45,564 bases of DNA from an uncultured Lachnospiraceae bacterium (GTDB lineage: Bacteria; Bacillota; Clostridia; Lachnospirales; Lachnospiraceae), in NCBI GenBank assembly GCA_905209075.1, contig CAJLRL010000021.1:1-45564 (forward strand), written 5' to 3'. This document shows, in pieces, positions 17,027 to 25,323 of the stretch (the first letter of the stretch is position 1; each line of letters starts with the position of its first letter). The translations under genes and the position numbers were made by a program. The notes under the pieces were generated by a model that had not been told where the DNA came from, did no database searches, and saw only the letters and a program-made list of their open reading frames with translations.

Positions 17027-17134
17027 TCTTTTTCTTCCCACATACAGAATGTTGATGGTGCCGCCTTTGGTGCTGGCCTTGCATCTTCAGACGGCACATT
17101 GCTGCAACAGGATGTGGGAAGTTTTAGTCAGATA

Positions 17135-17563
17135 TTAATTGTTTGCATCACTGTTCTTATTGCTGTTATTATTACTGTTATTGTTATCAGTATCTGTCAT
17201 ATTTTCTACACTATCAGTCACATTGTCAACGCCGTCCTCCACAGCATCACCTGCATCTTTTACAGCATCTCCAGCTCCATCAACGGCATCACCGGCTCCA
17301 TCTATCACATCCTTGCCGGCATCCTCTACATCCTCTACCACTGAATCCTTGTCATTTCCTGATGTATTGTTATTATCATTCTTTTTGTCATTTGTATTGT
17401 TCTTATCATTTTTACCATTGTTTTTATCATTTGTCGTATTTCTGTCGTTCTCAACTATCGATGTATCAGATACGTCCTTTTTTTTATTTCCACACGCTGT
17501 AAACGCACCTACCGTTGAAAGAATCAGGCAGAGTAAAAGTAAATACTTCATTTTCTTCATCAT
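17135..17563 (-). CDS. Asp/Asn-rich low-complexity lipoprotein
   Basis: A 142-residue exported protein. The signal sequence ends in a lipobox (AFTAC, Cys near residue 24). The mature part has almost no hydrophobic core: a Lys/Asn/Asp-rich stretch, then short repeats of the type GDAVxDAGDAV around residues 85-110, then an Asn/Asp/Ser tail. It looks like a disordered, acidic, lipid-anchored spacer or surface protein. AAAGGAG precedes the start. Both other strands read open here because of the repetitive composition, but only this frame has a signal peptide and ribosome binding site. Function unknown. Confidence 0.75.
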   Translation of the reverse strand: MMKKMKYLLLLCLILSTVGAFTACGNKKKDVSDTSIVENDRNTTNDKNNGKNDKNNTNDKKNDNNNTSGNDKDSVVEDVEDAGKDVIDGAGDAVDGAGDAVKDAGDAVEDGVDNVTDSVENMTDTDNNNSNNNSNKNSDANN

Positions 17564-17613
17564 ATTTGATCTCCTTTTTTATTTGACATTAGTATGAACC
17601 TAAATTTCATATT

Positions 17614-17630
17614 TTATACATTTTGTATAA
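17614..17630. repeat. AT-rich inverted repeat upstream of the lipoprotein gene
   Basis: TTATACA and TGTATAA flank a 3-nt centre, a perfect 7-bp palindrome about 50 bp upstream of the lipoprotein start and overlapping its likely -10 region. It could be an operator; on the plus strand it is followed by a T-run. Confidence 0.35.
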
Positions 17631-17659
17631 TTTTTCACTTAAAATTCACGCAGCCTATT

Positions 17660-17701
17660 GTTGCTGGTGGCGTCCGGGGGGGAAAAAGCGCCACCAGCAA
17701 C
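17660..17701. repeat. 13-bp perfect hairpin with G7A5 loop
   Basis: Arms GTTGCTGGTGGCG (17660-17672) and its exact complement (17689-17701) enclose a 16-nt loop containing seven G then five A. It lies 26 bp after the spoVAE stop. No T-run follows either arm, so it is not a standard intrinsic terminator, although it may end spoVADE messages. Confidence 0.7.
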
Positions 17702-17726
17702 GCCACACTCGTAGAAATTTTAATGA

Positions 17727-18083
17727 TCAACTTTTCAATTTCGGTTTTGTGAGCAGTGCTGCTATATAGGAAAATATAAGTGCCGATGACACACCAACTG
17801 CGCAGGCTTTAAAGCCTCCTTTAAAAAGCCCGATAAATCCTTCCTGATCTACAGCTTCTTTTACACCCTTCCACAATACATTTCCAAATCCTGTAAGAGG
17901 TACACTTGCACCTGCCCCAGCCCACTTTACAAATGGCTCATAAACATTTACAGCGCCGAGCACGACACCCGTACACACAAGTATAACCATTATCCTTCCC
18001 GGAAGAAGTTTTGTTTTTTCCATCAGTATCTGTACAAGGGCACATATTATGCCCCCGATAATAAACGCTTTTATATAATCCAT
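17727..18083 (-). CDS. spoVAE: Stage V sporulation protein AE
   Basis: A 118-residue membrane protein with about four hydrophobic helices, matching SpoVAE in length and in the segment VKWAGAGASVPLTGFGNVLWKG. SpoVA proteins form the inner forespore membrane channel that takes up and releases dipicolinic acid. An AGGTGA site precedes the ATG. It lies 146 bp behind spoVAD, an unusually wide gap for this operon, and the gap contains inverted repeats. SpoVAC, elsewhere in this window, shares the GAGALVPITGFAN motif and is a paralogue-like relative. Confidence 0.93.
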   Translation of the reverse strand: MDYIKAFIIGGIICALVQILMEKTKLLPGRIMVILVCTGVVLGAVNVYEPFVKWAGAGASVPLTGFGNVLWKGVKEAVDQEGFIGLFKGGFKACAVGVSSALIFSYIAALLTKPKLKS

Positions 18084-18163
18084 ATTCTTTTCACCTGCAA
18101 TCCTTTATGACTTATTTTAACTTTTTACTGCGGCTTTTTTCATTAACCTGCGGGATACCGCAC

Positions 18164-18215
18164 TAGTGTAATGGCATGTTGCTATTTAGCTAAATATGGA
18201 CAAGTCATTACACTA
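18164..18215. repeat. Nested inverted repeats between spoVAD and spoVAE
   Basis: TAGTGTAATG (18164-18173) and CATTACACTA (18206-18215) form 10-bp arms 32 bp apart. They enclose the perfect 14-bp palindrome TATTTAGCTAAATA (18183-18196). The cruciform-like structure starts 15 bp after the spoVAD stop and may shape the spoVAD-spoVAE message. Confidence 0.6.
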
Positions 18216-18229
18216 TGCTGTGACACATA

Positions 18230-19300
18230 TTACTTGTTATTATCACATGCCTCAAGCACCACACCATGTGCAATCCCTGGTACCGTGTCACCCTCATTAA
18301 AGCTTACCGGGGAAAGCAATGCGCCTGTCGGGATAAATAATATTTTTTTCAGCTCCCCTCTTCTAAGCTTTGGGATATAGTATGATGCCAGAACTGTGGC
18401 TGAACATCCGCAGCCTGAGCCACCCGATCCTGTATTCTGATTCACAGCATCGAAAATCTTTATTCCGCAGTCCTCATGTTCATTGCTTATATCCACACCC
18501 TTTTGTCTGCACAAATCTACAAGTATAGTATGCCCTACTTCTCCCAGATCACCTGTTACTATGCAGTCATAATAAGACGGATTTCGTCCAAAATCCTTCA
18601 TGTGATTTACTATGACCTCACATGCCGCCGGTGCCATCGCAGCTCCCATGTTCATAGAATCCTTTATTCCATAATCTACAACTGTGCCGGTTGTTATCCC
18701 CTCGATCATAACATCATAGCTTTTATCTGACTCCTCATTTAATTTGTCTGCGTCTTTTCCTGTTTTTTTGTTTTTTGAAAGTATAAAGGCTCCACTTCCT
18801 GTAACCGTCCAGGTAGCACATATGGGACGCTGGTTTGCATACTGGTTGGGAAACCTGAACTGTTTTTCGGCACTCCCAAAATGGCTTGAGGTAACCGCTG
18901 CAATATAGTCCCCATATCCTGCCGCTGTAAATGCTGCTGCGAGTGACAGCGTCTCACCACATGTTGAGCATGCACCGTATACTCCAAATAGCGGGATCTT
19001 AAACTTCTCCAGTCCAAATGTTGTCGCCATTGATTGTCCGAGCAGGTCTCCGGCAAATACATAATCTATATCCTCCGGACGTCTTTTTGCTTTTCCGAGT
19101 GCCATCGAAAGAGCATCTGCCTGCATTGAACTTTCTGCCTCCTCCCATGTGTTCTGTCCGAATTTATCATCTTTACCGACCATATCAAATAGTCCGCCAA
19201 GAGGTCCGCCGCCCTCCTTGGTTCCAACTATTGATGCCTCTGAGATAATAAAAGGAGCCTCCGAAAAACGAAGACTCCATTTTCCAATCCTCTGATTCAT
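18230..19300 (-). CDS. spoVAD: Stage V sporulation protein AD
   Basis: A 356-residue protein of the thiolase-like fold. SpoVAD is the soluble dipicolinic-acid-binding subunit of the SpoVA channel on the forespore membrane. Recognisable segments are SEAPFIISEASIVGTKEGGGPLGG cut here as EASIVGTKEGGGPLG, the Cys region GACSTCGETLSLAA, and the glycine-rich end GSGGSGCGCSATVLASY. The length is slightly above the usual 335-345. AAAGGAG precedes the ATG. A sigma-G-like promoter lies 66-96 bp upstream, so it can be transcribed separately from spoVAC, from which it is separated by four genes. Confidence 0.95.
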   Translation of the reverse strand: MNQRIGKWSLRFSEAPFIISEASIVGTKEGGGPLGGLFDMVGKDDKFGQNTWEEAESSMQADALSMALGKAKRRPEDIDYVFAGDLLGQSMATTFGLEKFKIPLFGVYGACSTCGETLSLAAAFTAAGYGDYIAAVTSSHFGSAEKQFRFPNQYANQRPICATWTVTGSGAFILSKNKKTGKDADKLNEESDKSYDVMIEGITTGTVVDYGIKDSMNMGAAMAPAACEVIVNHMKDFGRNPSYYDCIVTGDLGEVGHTILVDLCRQKGVDISNEHEDCGIKIFDAVNQNTGSGGSGCGCSATVLASYYIPKLRRGELKKILFIPTGALLSPVSFNEGDTVPGIAHGVVLEACDNNK

Positions 19301-19365
19301 ACTGACTCTCCTTTTTCTATATCCGGACCGCTGTCAGGCATACACCCGGCAGCGATCTTTTAAGT

Positions 19366-19396
19366 CAGTATCTACACAAGACCTTCTATTTATTCA
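19366..19396 (-). promoter_or_regulatory. Sigma-G-like promoter of spoVAD
   Basis: On the minus strand, TGAATA, an 18-bp spacer and GATACTG. The Bacillus sigma-G consensus is about TGAATA, 17-18 bp, CATACTA. The start would fall near 19359, giving a leader of about 60 nt that contains an imperfect hairpin (CGCTG...CAGCG). Confidence 0.6.
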
Positions 19397-19401
19397 TATT
19401 T

Positions 19402-19926
19402 TTATTTACCATCATATTTTACAACTGATTCAACATCATATCCTTTTAATGCTTCTCTTCCGTTAAGCCCTGCAAGCTCAATAAGAAATAATGCTTTTAC
19501 AACCTCTCCTCCAAGCTCCTCTACAAGCTCAGCGGCTGCTTTCATTGTACCACCTGTTGCTATAAGGTCATCCACAAGAACCACTTTCTGTCCTGGTTTT
19601 ATTGCGTCTTTATGTATTTCTATTGTAGCTGTACCATACTCAAGATCATATGTTTTTGATACTGTCTCACATGGAAGCTTTCCGGCTTTTCTGATCATTA
19701 CAAAAGGTTTATGCATAAGATATGCGATCGGCATTCCAAAAACAAAGCCTCTTGACTCAGCACCTGCAATTATATCACAGTCAGTTTCCTCAAGCTTTTT
19801 TACCATCTCATCGATTGCAAGCTTTAATCCGTCTGCATCCTGCAGAACGCTTGTGACATCCCGGAACATTATTCCTTTTTCTGGGAAATCCGGTATTGTC
19901 CTGATATAATCCTCTACTGTTTTCAT
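19402..19926 (-). CDS. apt: Adenine phosphoribosyltransferase
   Basis: A 174-residue purine-salvage enzyme that converts adenine and PRPP to AMP. Family features are IPDFPEKGIMFRDVT at the amino end, IIAGAESRGFVFGMPIAY, RKAGKLP, and the PRPP-binding motif VVLVDDLIATGGTMKAA. The frame extends 33 nt upstream, but AGGAAGGA and the conserved MKTVEDYIRTIPD start place it at 19926. It follows the GGDEF gene by 60 nt and precedes the spoVAD promoter, so a housekeeping gene is nested inside a sporulation region. Confidence 0.95.
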   Translation of the reverse strand: MKTVEDYIRTIPDFPEKGIMFRDVTSVLQDADGLKLAIDEMVKKLEETDCDIIAGAESRGFVFGMPIAYLMHKPFVMIRKAGKLPCETVSKTYDLEYGTATIEIHKDAIKPGQKVVLVDDLIATGGTMKAAAELVEELGGEVVKALFLIELAGLNGREALKGYDVESVVKYDGK

Positions 19927-19986
19927 TATTGATTCCTTCCTCTCTTTACATTTAACCACTAGTACAATTATTTGCAGAACTCTATA

Positions 19987-21693
19987 CTAGTCATTTCTAC
20001 CCATCTTGGATTTCTTTTTGTATTCATACATTCTGTCATCTGCAAGCTTGTATATGATGTGTGGATTTGAATCCGCAACTTCGTCACTCATGGCATATCC
20101 ATAAGCAGTACTCAGTTTCAATATGTCTTCCTCTTTGTTTTTCGTTTCTATAAGAATAAGCATATCTGATATGAGCTTTTCTGTCTCCTGCACTGAAACA
20201 TTATTAAGTATCGTCACAAACTCATCACCACCGGTCCTTGCAGTTATTCCATATAAACTATACACCTCACGGAGCACATCTGCAAACCTTTTTATAAGTT
20301 CATCACCCTTTTCATGTCCATATGTATCGTTTATTTTTTTAAGCAGATTAAGATCAAAGCATAATATACAATACTTTTCCGTATGCGTTTCGAGCTCTTT
20401 CATGTATTCCTCACATTTTCGTCTGTTTGCAAGTCCTGTAAGCTCATCCATATATGCCATCTGTTTAAAAAGCTGCTGCTGGGCAATACGATATAGTGTC
20501 TGCGAAATTTTCTTTCCATAGTCCACAAGCATGGAAATGACTATTATAAGCACAGCAAAACACGTCGTAGAATTGTATTCATTTTGGGAAAAGCCAAAAA
20601 AATATTTGTTTATATTAAAACGCGCAATCTCTATTACGGTAAGAATCACTGCTATGGCAAATCCCACCATGACACTATTTATACTATCCTGGCTTTTTTT
20701 TCTTGCCCATATATTTATAAACACAATAAAAAGCATTGCCAGCATCATAAGAATATGTGCCCCTGATAAAAATGACGGCAGATGCATGATATTAAAAAAC
20801 TGCATCGTATATGCAAAAACTGCAAAAGCTATCTCTGCTATAATTAGCACTTTGAAATATATTTTGAGCAATTTGGGAAATCCTTTTTTCTCAAGCCTGT
20901 CCCTGAAATAATATGTAAACGGCAGCGGCAGAACATAAAATGTCATATATTCCATATATGTCTTTACCAGAAGATCCGGTGCAAAATACTCTATCAGATC
21001 CATATTGCACAATGTCCAGCACCCGACCAGAAATGAAAACATTGCTATACAGAATGTCTGTATAAAGTTTACCGAGCTTTTCAGCATAAGCATCGATAAA
21101 ATCATTATTATCACACCAAATACCATAAGAAACATTGATATCGCAAGGTTGAACCTTTTCCCTGCAATGTCCTTTGATATAAGCTTCATGCCATCTGATA
21201 TGATAACCGGCTGCTGTCCGTCAAATGCATTATTCTCAGATATATGCATTTCTATAATCAATTTTTTACCCATCCGGTTTTTCCCAAGTGGAATAAAATG
21301 CCTGCCATATCCAAGCAGCTTTTTTTGTTTATAGCGCTCCTGACCATACTGATAGATAACCTCATTATCTACAGAAACCTTTACAGCTGCATGGATCGAA
21401 TACAGATTGATCGTGGGATCATCCATTGTATCATATCGTGGTATGACATGTTCAAATGTAAGTATATCTCCACGATCACACATATCAAAACGGAATTTAC
21501 TTAATGTGACATCTTTATATACTTTATCATTTACTGTAACTGTCCACCTGTCATCTAATACAATATCATTGCTTTCCACATTTTTTTCTGTGGTCGCCAT
21601 TATAACCGGGATAACCATAATAAGTAAAAGCGCTGCCATTACCATAAAATAATAAAACTTTTTCTTTATATCCAGTTTTAAAAATTCTTCCAT
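19987..21693 (-). CDS. Membrane diguanylate cyclase (GGDEF) with extracellular sensor
   Basis: A 568-residue protein. An amino-terminal anchor helix (about residues 12-34) is followed by about 145 extracytoplasmic residues with a beta-rich 7TMR-DISM-like character, then about seven membrane helices (residues 180-395), then a GGDEF domain. The GGDEF motif TGGDEF is intact near residues 484-488, and DELTGLANRRKCEEY marks the domain start, so cyclic-di-GMP synthesis is expected. The inhibitory I-site RxxD normally found five residues before GGDEF is absent (sequence SLYG), so product feedback is probably missing. GGAGATC precedes the start. The input signal is unknown. Confidence 0.92.
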   Translation of the reverse strand: MEEFLKLDIKKKFYYFMVMAALLLIMVIPVIMATTEKNVESNDIVLDDRWTVTVNDKVYKDVTLSKFRFDMCDRGDILTFEHVIPRYDTMDDPTINLYSIHAAVKVSVDNEVIYQYGQERYKQKKLLGYGRHFIPLGKNRMGKKLIIEMHISENNAFDGQQPVIISDGMKLISKDIAGKRFNLAISMFLMVFGVIIMILSMLMLKSSVNFIQTFCIAMFSFLVGCWTLCNMDLIEYFAPDLLVKTYMEYMTFYVLPLPFTYYFRDRLEKKGFPKLLKIYFKVLIIAEIAFAVFAYTMQFFNIMHLPSFLSGAHILMMLAMLFIVFINIWARKKSQDSINSVMVGFAIAVILTVIEIARFNINKYFFGFSQNEYNSTTCFAVLIIVISMLVDYGKKISQTLYRIAQQQLFKQMAYMDELTGLANRRKCEEYMKELETHTEKYCILCFDLNLLKKINDTYGHEKGDELIKRFADVLREVYSLYGITARTGGDEFVTILNNVSVQETEKLISDMLILIETKNKEEDILKLSTAYGYAMSDEVADSNPHIIYKLADDRMYEYKKKSKMGRND

Positions 21694-21722
21694 GTGATCT
21701 CCATTTTATCATATTCCCTATG

Positions 21723-22421
21723 TTACTTTATCTTCTTAAAGCCGCATCCGATCCTGCATACTCCGATTACAGTTATTTTATTTCTGCCAGCTTTAAATCT
21801 GATATCGTATCCATTATACGACATTCCATAAATATAGTCATCATTTTTATTGTACGAAGCTCTCGGATCCTGCCGTAAGATCTGTTCAACAGCCTTGCGG
21901 GTTTCTGTGGGAATACATTCTTTGATATCCATGCTGTCCCATTGCACATCCACCTCATCCCATCTGTGTTCGTCGGCAAATCCACCCACTGCATCCTCAT
22001 GACAATCTGCATATGGCAGATAAGGCTTTATATCATATATCGGAGTATTATCCAGCATATCAACCCCACTTACCCAGATAACCGGTCCGTATTTTTTATC
22101 TATCTCAATCTTTTCAATCACAACCGATGACAGACCAAGTCCATTTGGCCTGAATGGAGATCTGGTTGCAAATACTCCCCTTTTTTCCTTGCCTCCAAGG
22201 CGCGGTGGATTTACAAGGAGAGAGCTCTTTTTTTCTTTATTTGCAGAAAATCCCCAAATAAGCCACAAATGGGAAAATTCTTCTATTCCACGGATCGCAT
22301 CAGGATTTCTGTATTGTTTTTCAAAAAATATCCTGCCTTTTGCGGCCGGTACAAGTCCGCTCTGGCGCGGAATTCCGAATTTTTCAGAAAATCCTGTCCG
22401 TATATGTGCTATCGTTTCCAT
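21723..22421 (-). CDS. trmO: tRNA (t6A37) N6-methyltransferase TrmO
   Basis: A 232-residue protein of the TsaA/TrmO family, which methylates N6-threonylcarbamoyladenosine at position 37 of certain tRNAs using S-adenosylmethionine on an unusual beta-barrel fold. The diagnostic motif GVFATRSPFRPNGLGLS lies near residues 83-99, with IRGIEEFSHLWLIW before it and DIKPYLPYAD after it. AGGAAA precedes the ATG. The gaps to its neighbours are 18 and 29 nt, so it is read with the dehydrogenase and GGDEF genes. Confidence 0.93.
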   Translation of the reverse strand: METIAHIRTGFSEKFGIPRQSGLVPAAKGRIFFEKQYRNPDAIRGIEEFSHLWLIWGFSANKEKKSSLLVNPPRLGGKEKRGVFATRSPFRPNGLGLSSVVIEKIEIDKKYGPVIWVSGVDMLDNTPIYDIKPYLPYADCHEDAVGGFADEHRWDEVDVQWDSMDIKECIPTETRKAVEQILRQDPRASYNKNDDYIYGMSYNGYDIRFKAGRNKITVIGVCRIGCGFKKIK

Positions 22422-22439
22422 TTTATTTCCTGTTTATCG

Positions 22440-23498
22440 TTATAAAAGTATGTCTTTTAATATTTCGTCTTCGTTTACTATCTGCTTTGCCATTGTGCGG
22501 TATTTCTCTTCATGCAAAAATGTATGTCTGTGTGGTTTTATCTGTGGTGCCAGATCTATCGCATCACAAAAGTCCTTTTTTGTCATTTTAAGTGTCTTTG
22601 CATATTCAAAGAATCCCGTATCGGCAAGTACAGTCTGCACCCTTACATATCTGTGGTTATGCACCTTACTCATTATGTATGTTGCGATCCCCACCTGGAT
22701 TCCATGCAGCTGTGGTACCTCTAGTATTTTGTCAAGCGCATGCGATATCAAATGTTCACTTCCGCTCGTAGGCGCACTGCTTCCGGCAATTTCATTTGCA
22801 ATACCACTCATTGCAAGTGAGTCAACAAGTTCCTTTAAAAACAGTTCATCCTTTATGCTTTCATATGGTGTGCGTACAAAGCTGTTTACAGCCTTTTTTG
22901 CGATCATCACCGCAAAATCATTTACTTCTCCACACCCACATTTTTCTTCATAGATCCAGTCATATATCGCTGTGATCTTTGAAATCATATCTCCTATGCC
23001 GGAATATATAAATTTTTCCGGAGCCGTTCTTATGATCTGTGTGTCTACTATTATACCATGCGCAAGCTTCGCCGGAACCGACGTTCTCTTCCCGTGTACG
23101 ACAAGAGATGCACTTGCGCTTGAAAATCCATCGCTTGAACTTGAAGTCGGAACACTTATAAATGGTATATTTCTGAGAAATGCCGCATATTTTCCGGCAT
23201 CAATAACTTTTCCCCCACCGATGGATATAACGGCTTTTGCCTTATTCGGTATGGAAAAAGCAAGTGTTATTATATCATCTACATCGACCGTATCTATCTC
23301 GCTATATTCCAATATCTTTATTTCGTTTTCATTTAATGAATCAATTACGGTCTGCCCAAATAATTCTATCAGTCCGTTTCCGAAAAAAATAACTGTCTGT
23401 GACAGACCCTCATTCTTTAAATATTCACCTATTTTATTTAATGTTCCATTTCCGACTTTTAAAATAGACGGAATTGATATTGCTTTTCCTGTCTGCAT
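22440..23498 (-). CDS. Glycerol-1-phosphate dehydrogenase family (AraM/EgsA-like)
   Basis: About 352 residues, of the iron/zinc alcohol dehydrogenase superfamily branch that contains sn-glycerol-1-phosphate dehydrogenase. The NAD(P)-binding segment ISIGGGKVIDAGKYAA and the branch signature ISVPTSSSSDGFSS are clear. Metal ligands are likely the Asp of GIGDMISK and the His residues of SGSEHLISHALD and PQLHGIQVG. The product would be sn-glycerol-1-phosphate, the archaeal-type enantiomer; Bacillus AraM feeds it to a prenyl-glyceryl lipid. The frame runs to 23555, but GGAG is 8 nt before the ATG at 23498 (an ATG at 23504 is too close). It starts 17 nt after spoVAC. Confidence 0.85.
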   Translation of the reverse strand: MQTGKAISIPSILKVGNGTLNKIGEYLKNEGLSQTVIFFGNGLIELFGQTVIDSLNENEIKILEYSEIDTVDVDDIITLAFSIPNKAKAVISIGGGKVIDAGKYAAFLRNIPFISVPTSSSSDGFSSASASLVVHGKRTSVPAKLAHGIIVDTQIIRTAPEKFIYSGIGDMISKITAIYDWIYEEKCGCGEVNDFAVMIAKKAVNSFVRTPYESIKDELFLKELVDSLAMSGIANEIAGSSAPTSGSEHLISHALDKILEVPQLHGIQVGIATYIMSKVHNHRYVRVQTVLADTGFFEYAKTLKMTKKDFCDAIDLAPQIKPHRHTFLHEEKYRTMAKQIVNEDEILKDILL

Positions 23499-23515
23499 TT
23501 TCATAACTCCTTTTT

Positions 23516-23986
23516 CTATATTATTCCTGCCACCCAGTATATCACACCCAGACACCAGCTGGAAAATATTCCGTATAAAATTACCGGGCCTGCTATTTTA
23601 AATATCTGGCAGCCAACTCCAAATACCATTCCCTCTACCTGAAACTCACATGCCGATGAGCACACTCCGTTTGCAAAGCCTGTTATCGGTACAAGTGCAC
23701 CCGCACCTCCCCAGTTTGCAAGCGGCGCATATAAATTTATACTTGTAAGTATACAGCTTATGAGCACAAGTATCATGCTGCACCAGATCGGTGCTTCACT
23801 GGCATCTACTCCAAACTGCCCTTTAAGCACGTTCATGATCAACTGCCCCAGACAACATATTATACCACCTAATATAAAAGCTTTAAACATATTCATCGCA
23901 AGACTGTGTGTTGGTGTGACATGCTCTACATATTTATTATATTTCTCGTTTCTTTTCTGTTGTTGTTCTGTAAATTTTACACTCAA
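23516..23986 (-). CDS. spoVAC: Stage V sporulation protein AC
   Basis: A 156-residue membrane protein of the SpoVA channel. After a basic, Gln-rich start (KFTEQQQKRNEKYNKYV) and the conserved PTHS segment come about five hydrophobic helices, with GAGALVPITGFANG in the middle. SpoVAC is the mechanosensitive-type channel component in Bacillus. The start is probably TTG at 23986: AAAAAGGAGG lies 8 nt upstream and the protein then begins MSVKFTEQQ as expected. Upstream ATG codons in frame lie before that site. It stands alone, four genes away from spoVAD. Confidence 0.92.
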   Translation of the reverse strand: MSVKFTEQQQKRNEKYNKYVEHVTPTHSLAMNMFKAFILGGIICCLGQLIMNVLKGQFGVDASEAPIWCSMILVLISCILTSINLYAPLANWGGAGALVPITGFANGVCSSACEFQVEGMVFGVGCQIFKIAGPVILYGIFSSWCLGVIYWVAGII

Positions 23987-24007
23987 AATGGACAACCTCC
24001 TTTTTGA

Positions 24008-24037
24008 TAGATTGCCCATTTTTTTTTATCATATTCG
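24008..24037 (-). promoter_or_regulatory. Possible sigma-G promoter of spoVAC
   Basis: On the minus strand CGAATA, a 17-bp spacer and CAATCTA resemble the sigma-G consensus (TGAATA, CATACTA), with one mismatch at -35. The start would fall at the edge of the ribosome binding site, giving a very short leader. Confidence 0.4.
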
Positions 24038-24060
24038 TTTTAAGGAATTTTTTATCGTCA

Positions 24061-25194
24061 TTATATTTCGATAAGGTTATACTCGTTTGTTCCCAGTCCG
24101 ATTTTTACTGCATGTGCAATACTTGTTTTCCATTCAGAATCCGGGTGTGTCATATGGAAATGATCATGTTCTTCATTATCTTCATGACATCCGCAGCTGT
24201 CTTTCCTTATGTTTTCATCGAGTATACTATTTTTTACAGGTGTCATCTTATTACATAGATCCGCACATGCCTGGTCAAGCGCAACCGGATCAAACGAGGC
24301 AAGCATTCCGACATTTGGTATTATCGGTATATCATTTTCTGGATGGCAATCACAGTTAGGTGATACGTCACAGATAAGTGATACGTGGAAGCATGGTCTG
24401 TCTTTGCAGACTGCAAGGCTGTACTCTGCCATCTTATAATTTAACATTGCTACAGAATCAACATAATCGGCAGCAATTGCATCTTTCGGACATACCGCAA
24501 GACATCTTCCACAGCCGACACATTTGTCATGGTCTATCGATGCCTTATGGTCTTTTATAACAGGCGCTCCATGTGCACAGATCCTTCCACATGCTCCACA
24601 GCCAACGCAAAGGCTTTGGTCTACACTTGGTTTGCCCTCGCAGTGCTGCTCCATCTTTCCTGCTCTTGAGCCACAGCCCATTCCGATATTTTTTATCGTT
24701 CCACCAAATCCTACCGTCTCATGGCCTTTAAAATGTGTAAGCGAAATAAAAATATCTGCATCCATAATTGCAGAACCGATCTTTGCTTCCTTTACATATT
24801 CGCCATTTATCGGAACAAGTGTTTCGTCTGTTCCTTTAAGACCATCTGCAATAAGAACATGGCAGCCTGTCTGATATGGTGAGAAACCATTCGCATATGC
24901 TGTTTCAAGATGATCAAGGGCATTTTTCCTGCTGCCGACATAGAGCGTATTACAATCTGTAAGGAATGGTTTTCCGCCGAGCTCCTTTACATAATCTGCA
25001 ACCACTCTGGCATAATTAGGTCTTAAAAATGCTATATTTCCATATTCTCCAAAATGGATTTTGATCGCAGTGAATTTATCCTTAAAATCAATATTTTCAA
25101 AACCTGCTGTTTTCATTAATCTATGCAGCTTCTGCAAAAGATTTTCATTGCCTGTGGCTTTAAACGAAGTAAAATAAACATCTGATCCTGACAT
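24061..25194 (-). CDS. DUF362 protein with two 4Fe-4S clusters
   Basis: About 377 residues. A DUF362 domain occupies residues 1-190 and the carboxyl side, with KIHFGEYGNIAFLRP, LTDCNTLYVGSRK, and HFKGHETVGFGGTIKNIGMG. A bacterial ferredoxin module around residues 195-250 contains two complete CxxCxxCxxxC-type motifs (CVGCGACGRIC and CVGCGRCLAVCP). The protein is cytoplasmic and probably passes electrons; its reaction is unknown. A frame extends 102 nt upstream, but AAAAGGAG before the ATG at 25194 sets the start. A His/Glu/Cys-rich stretch (CGCHEDNEEHDHFH) near the carboxyl end could bind another metal. Confidence 0.9.
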   Translation of the reverse strand: MSGSDVYFTSFKATGNENLLQKLHRLMKTAGFENIDFKDKFTAIKIHFGEYGNIAFLRPNYARVVADYVKELGGKPFLTDCNTLYVGSRKNALDHLETAYANGFSPYQTGCHVLIADGLKGTDETLVPINGEYVKEAKIGSAIMDADIFISLTHFKGHETVGFGGTIKNIGMGCGSRAGKMEQHCEGKPSVDQSLCVGCGACGRICAHGAPVIKDHKASIDHDKCVGCGRCLAVCPKDAIAADYVDSVAMLNYKMAEYSLAVCKDRPCFHVSLICDVSPNCDCHPENDIPIIPNVGMLASFDPVALDQACADLCNKMTPVKNSILDENIRKDSCGCHEDNEEHDHFHMTHPDSEWKTSIAHAVKIGLGTNEYNLIEI

Positions 25195-25323
25195 ATTTTT
25201 CTCCTTTTCTGTTTCCTGTGTATTTTCTCTCCTGTGCCTTCCCGACACTACATCTGTTCTCACAGATACAGATATTATATAATACTTTTTAGCCATATAT
25301 CAAGTATCCCATTACAACAAAAA

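Noticed and set aside
17139..17597. Plus-strand frames rich in Leu, Ser, His and Tyr opposite the lipoprotein gene
   Set aside because: They are shadows of the repetitive Asp/Asn codons; only the minus-strand frame has a signal peptide, lipobox and ribosome binding site.
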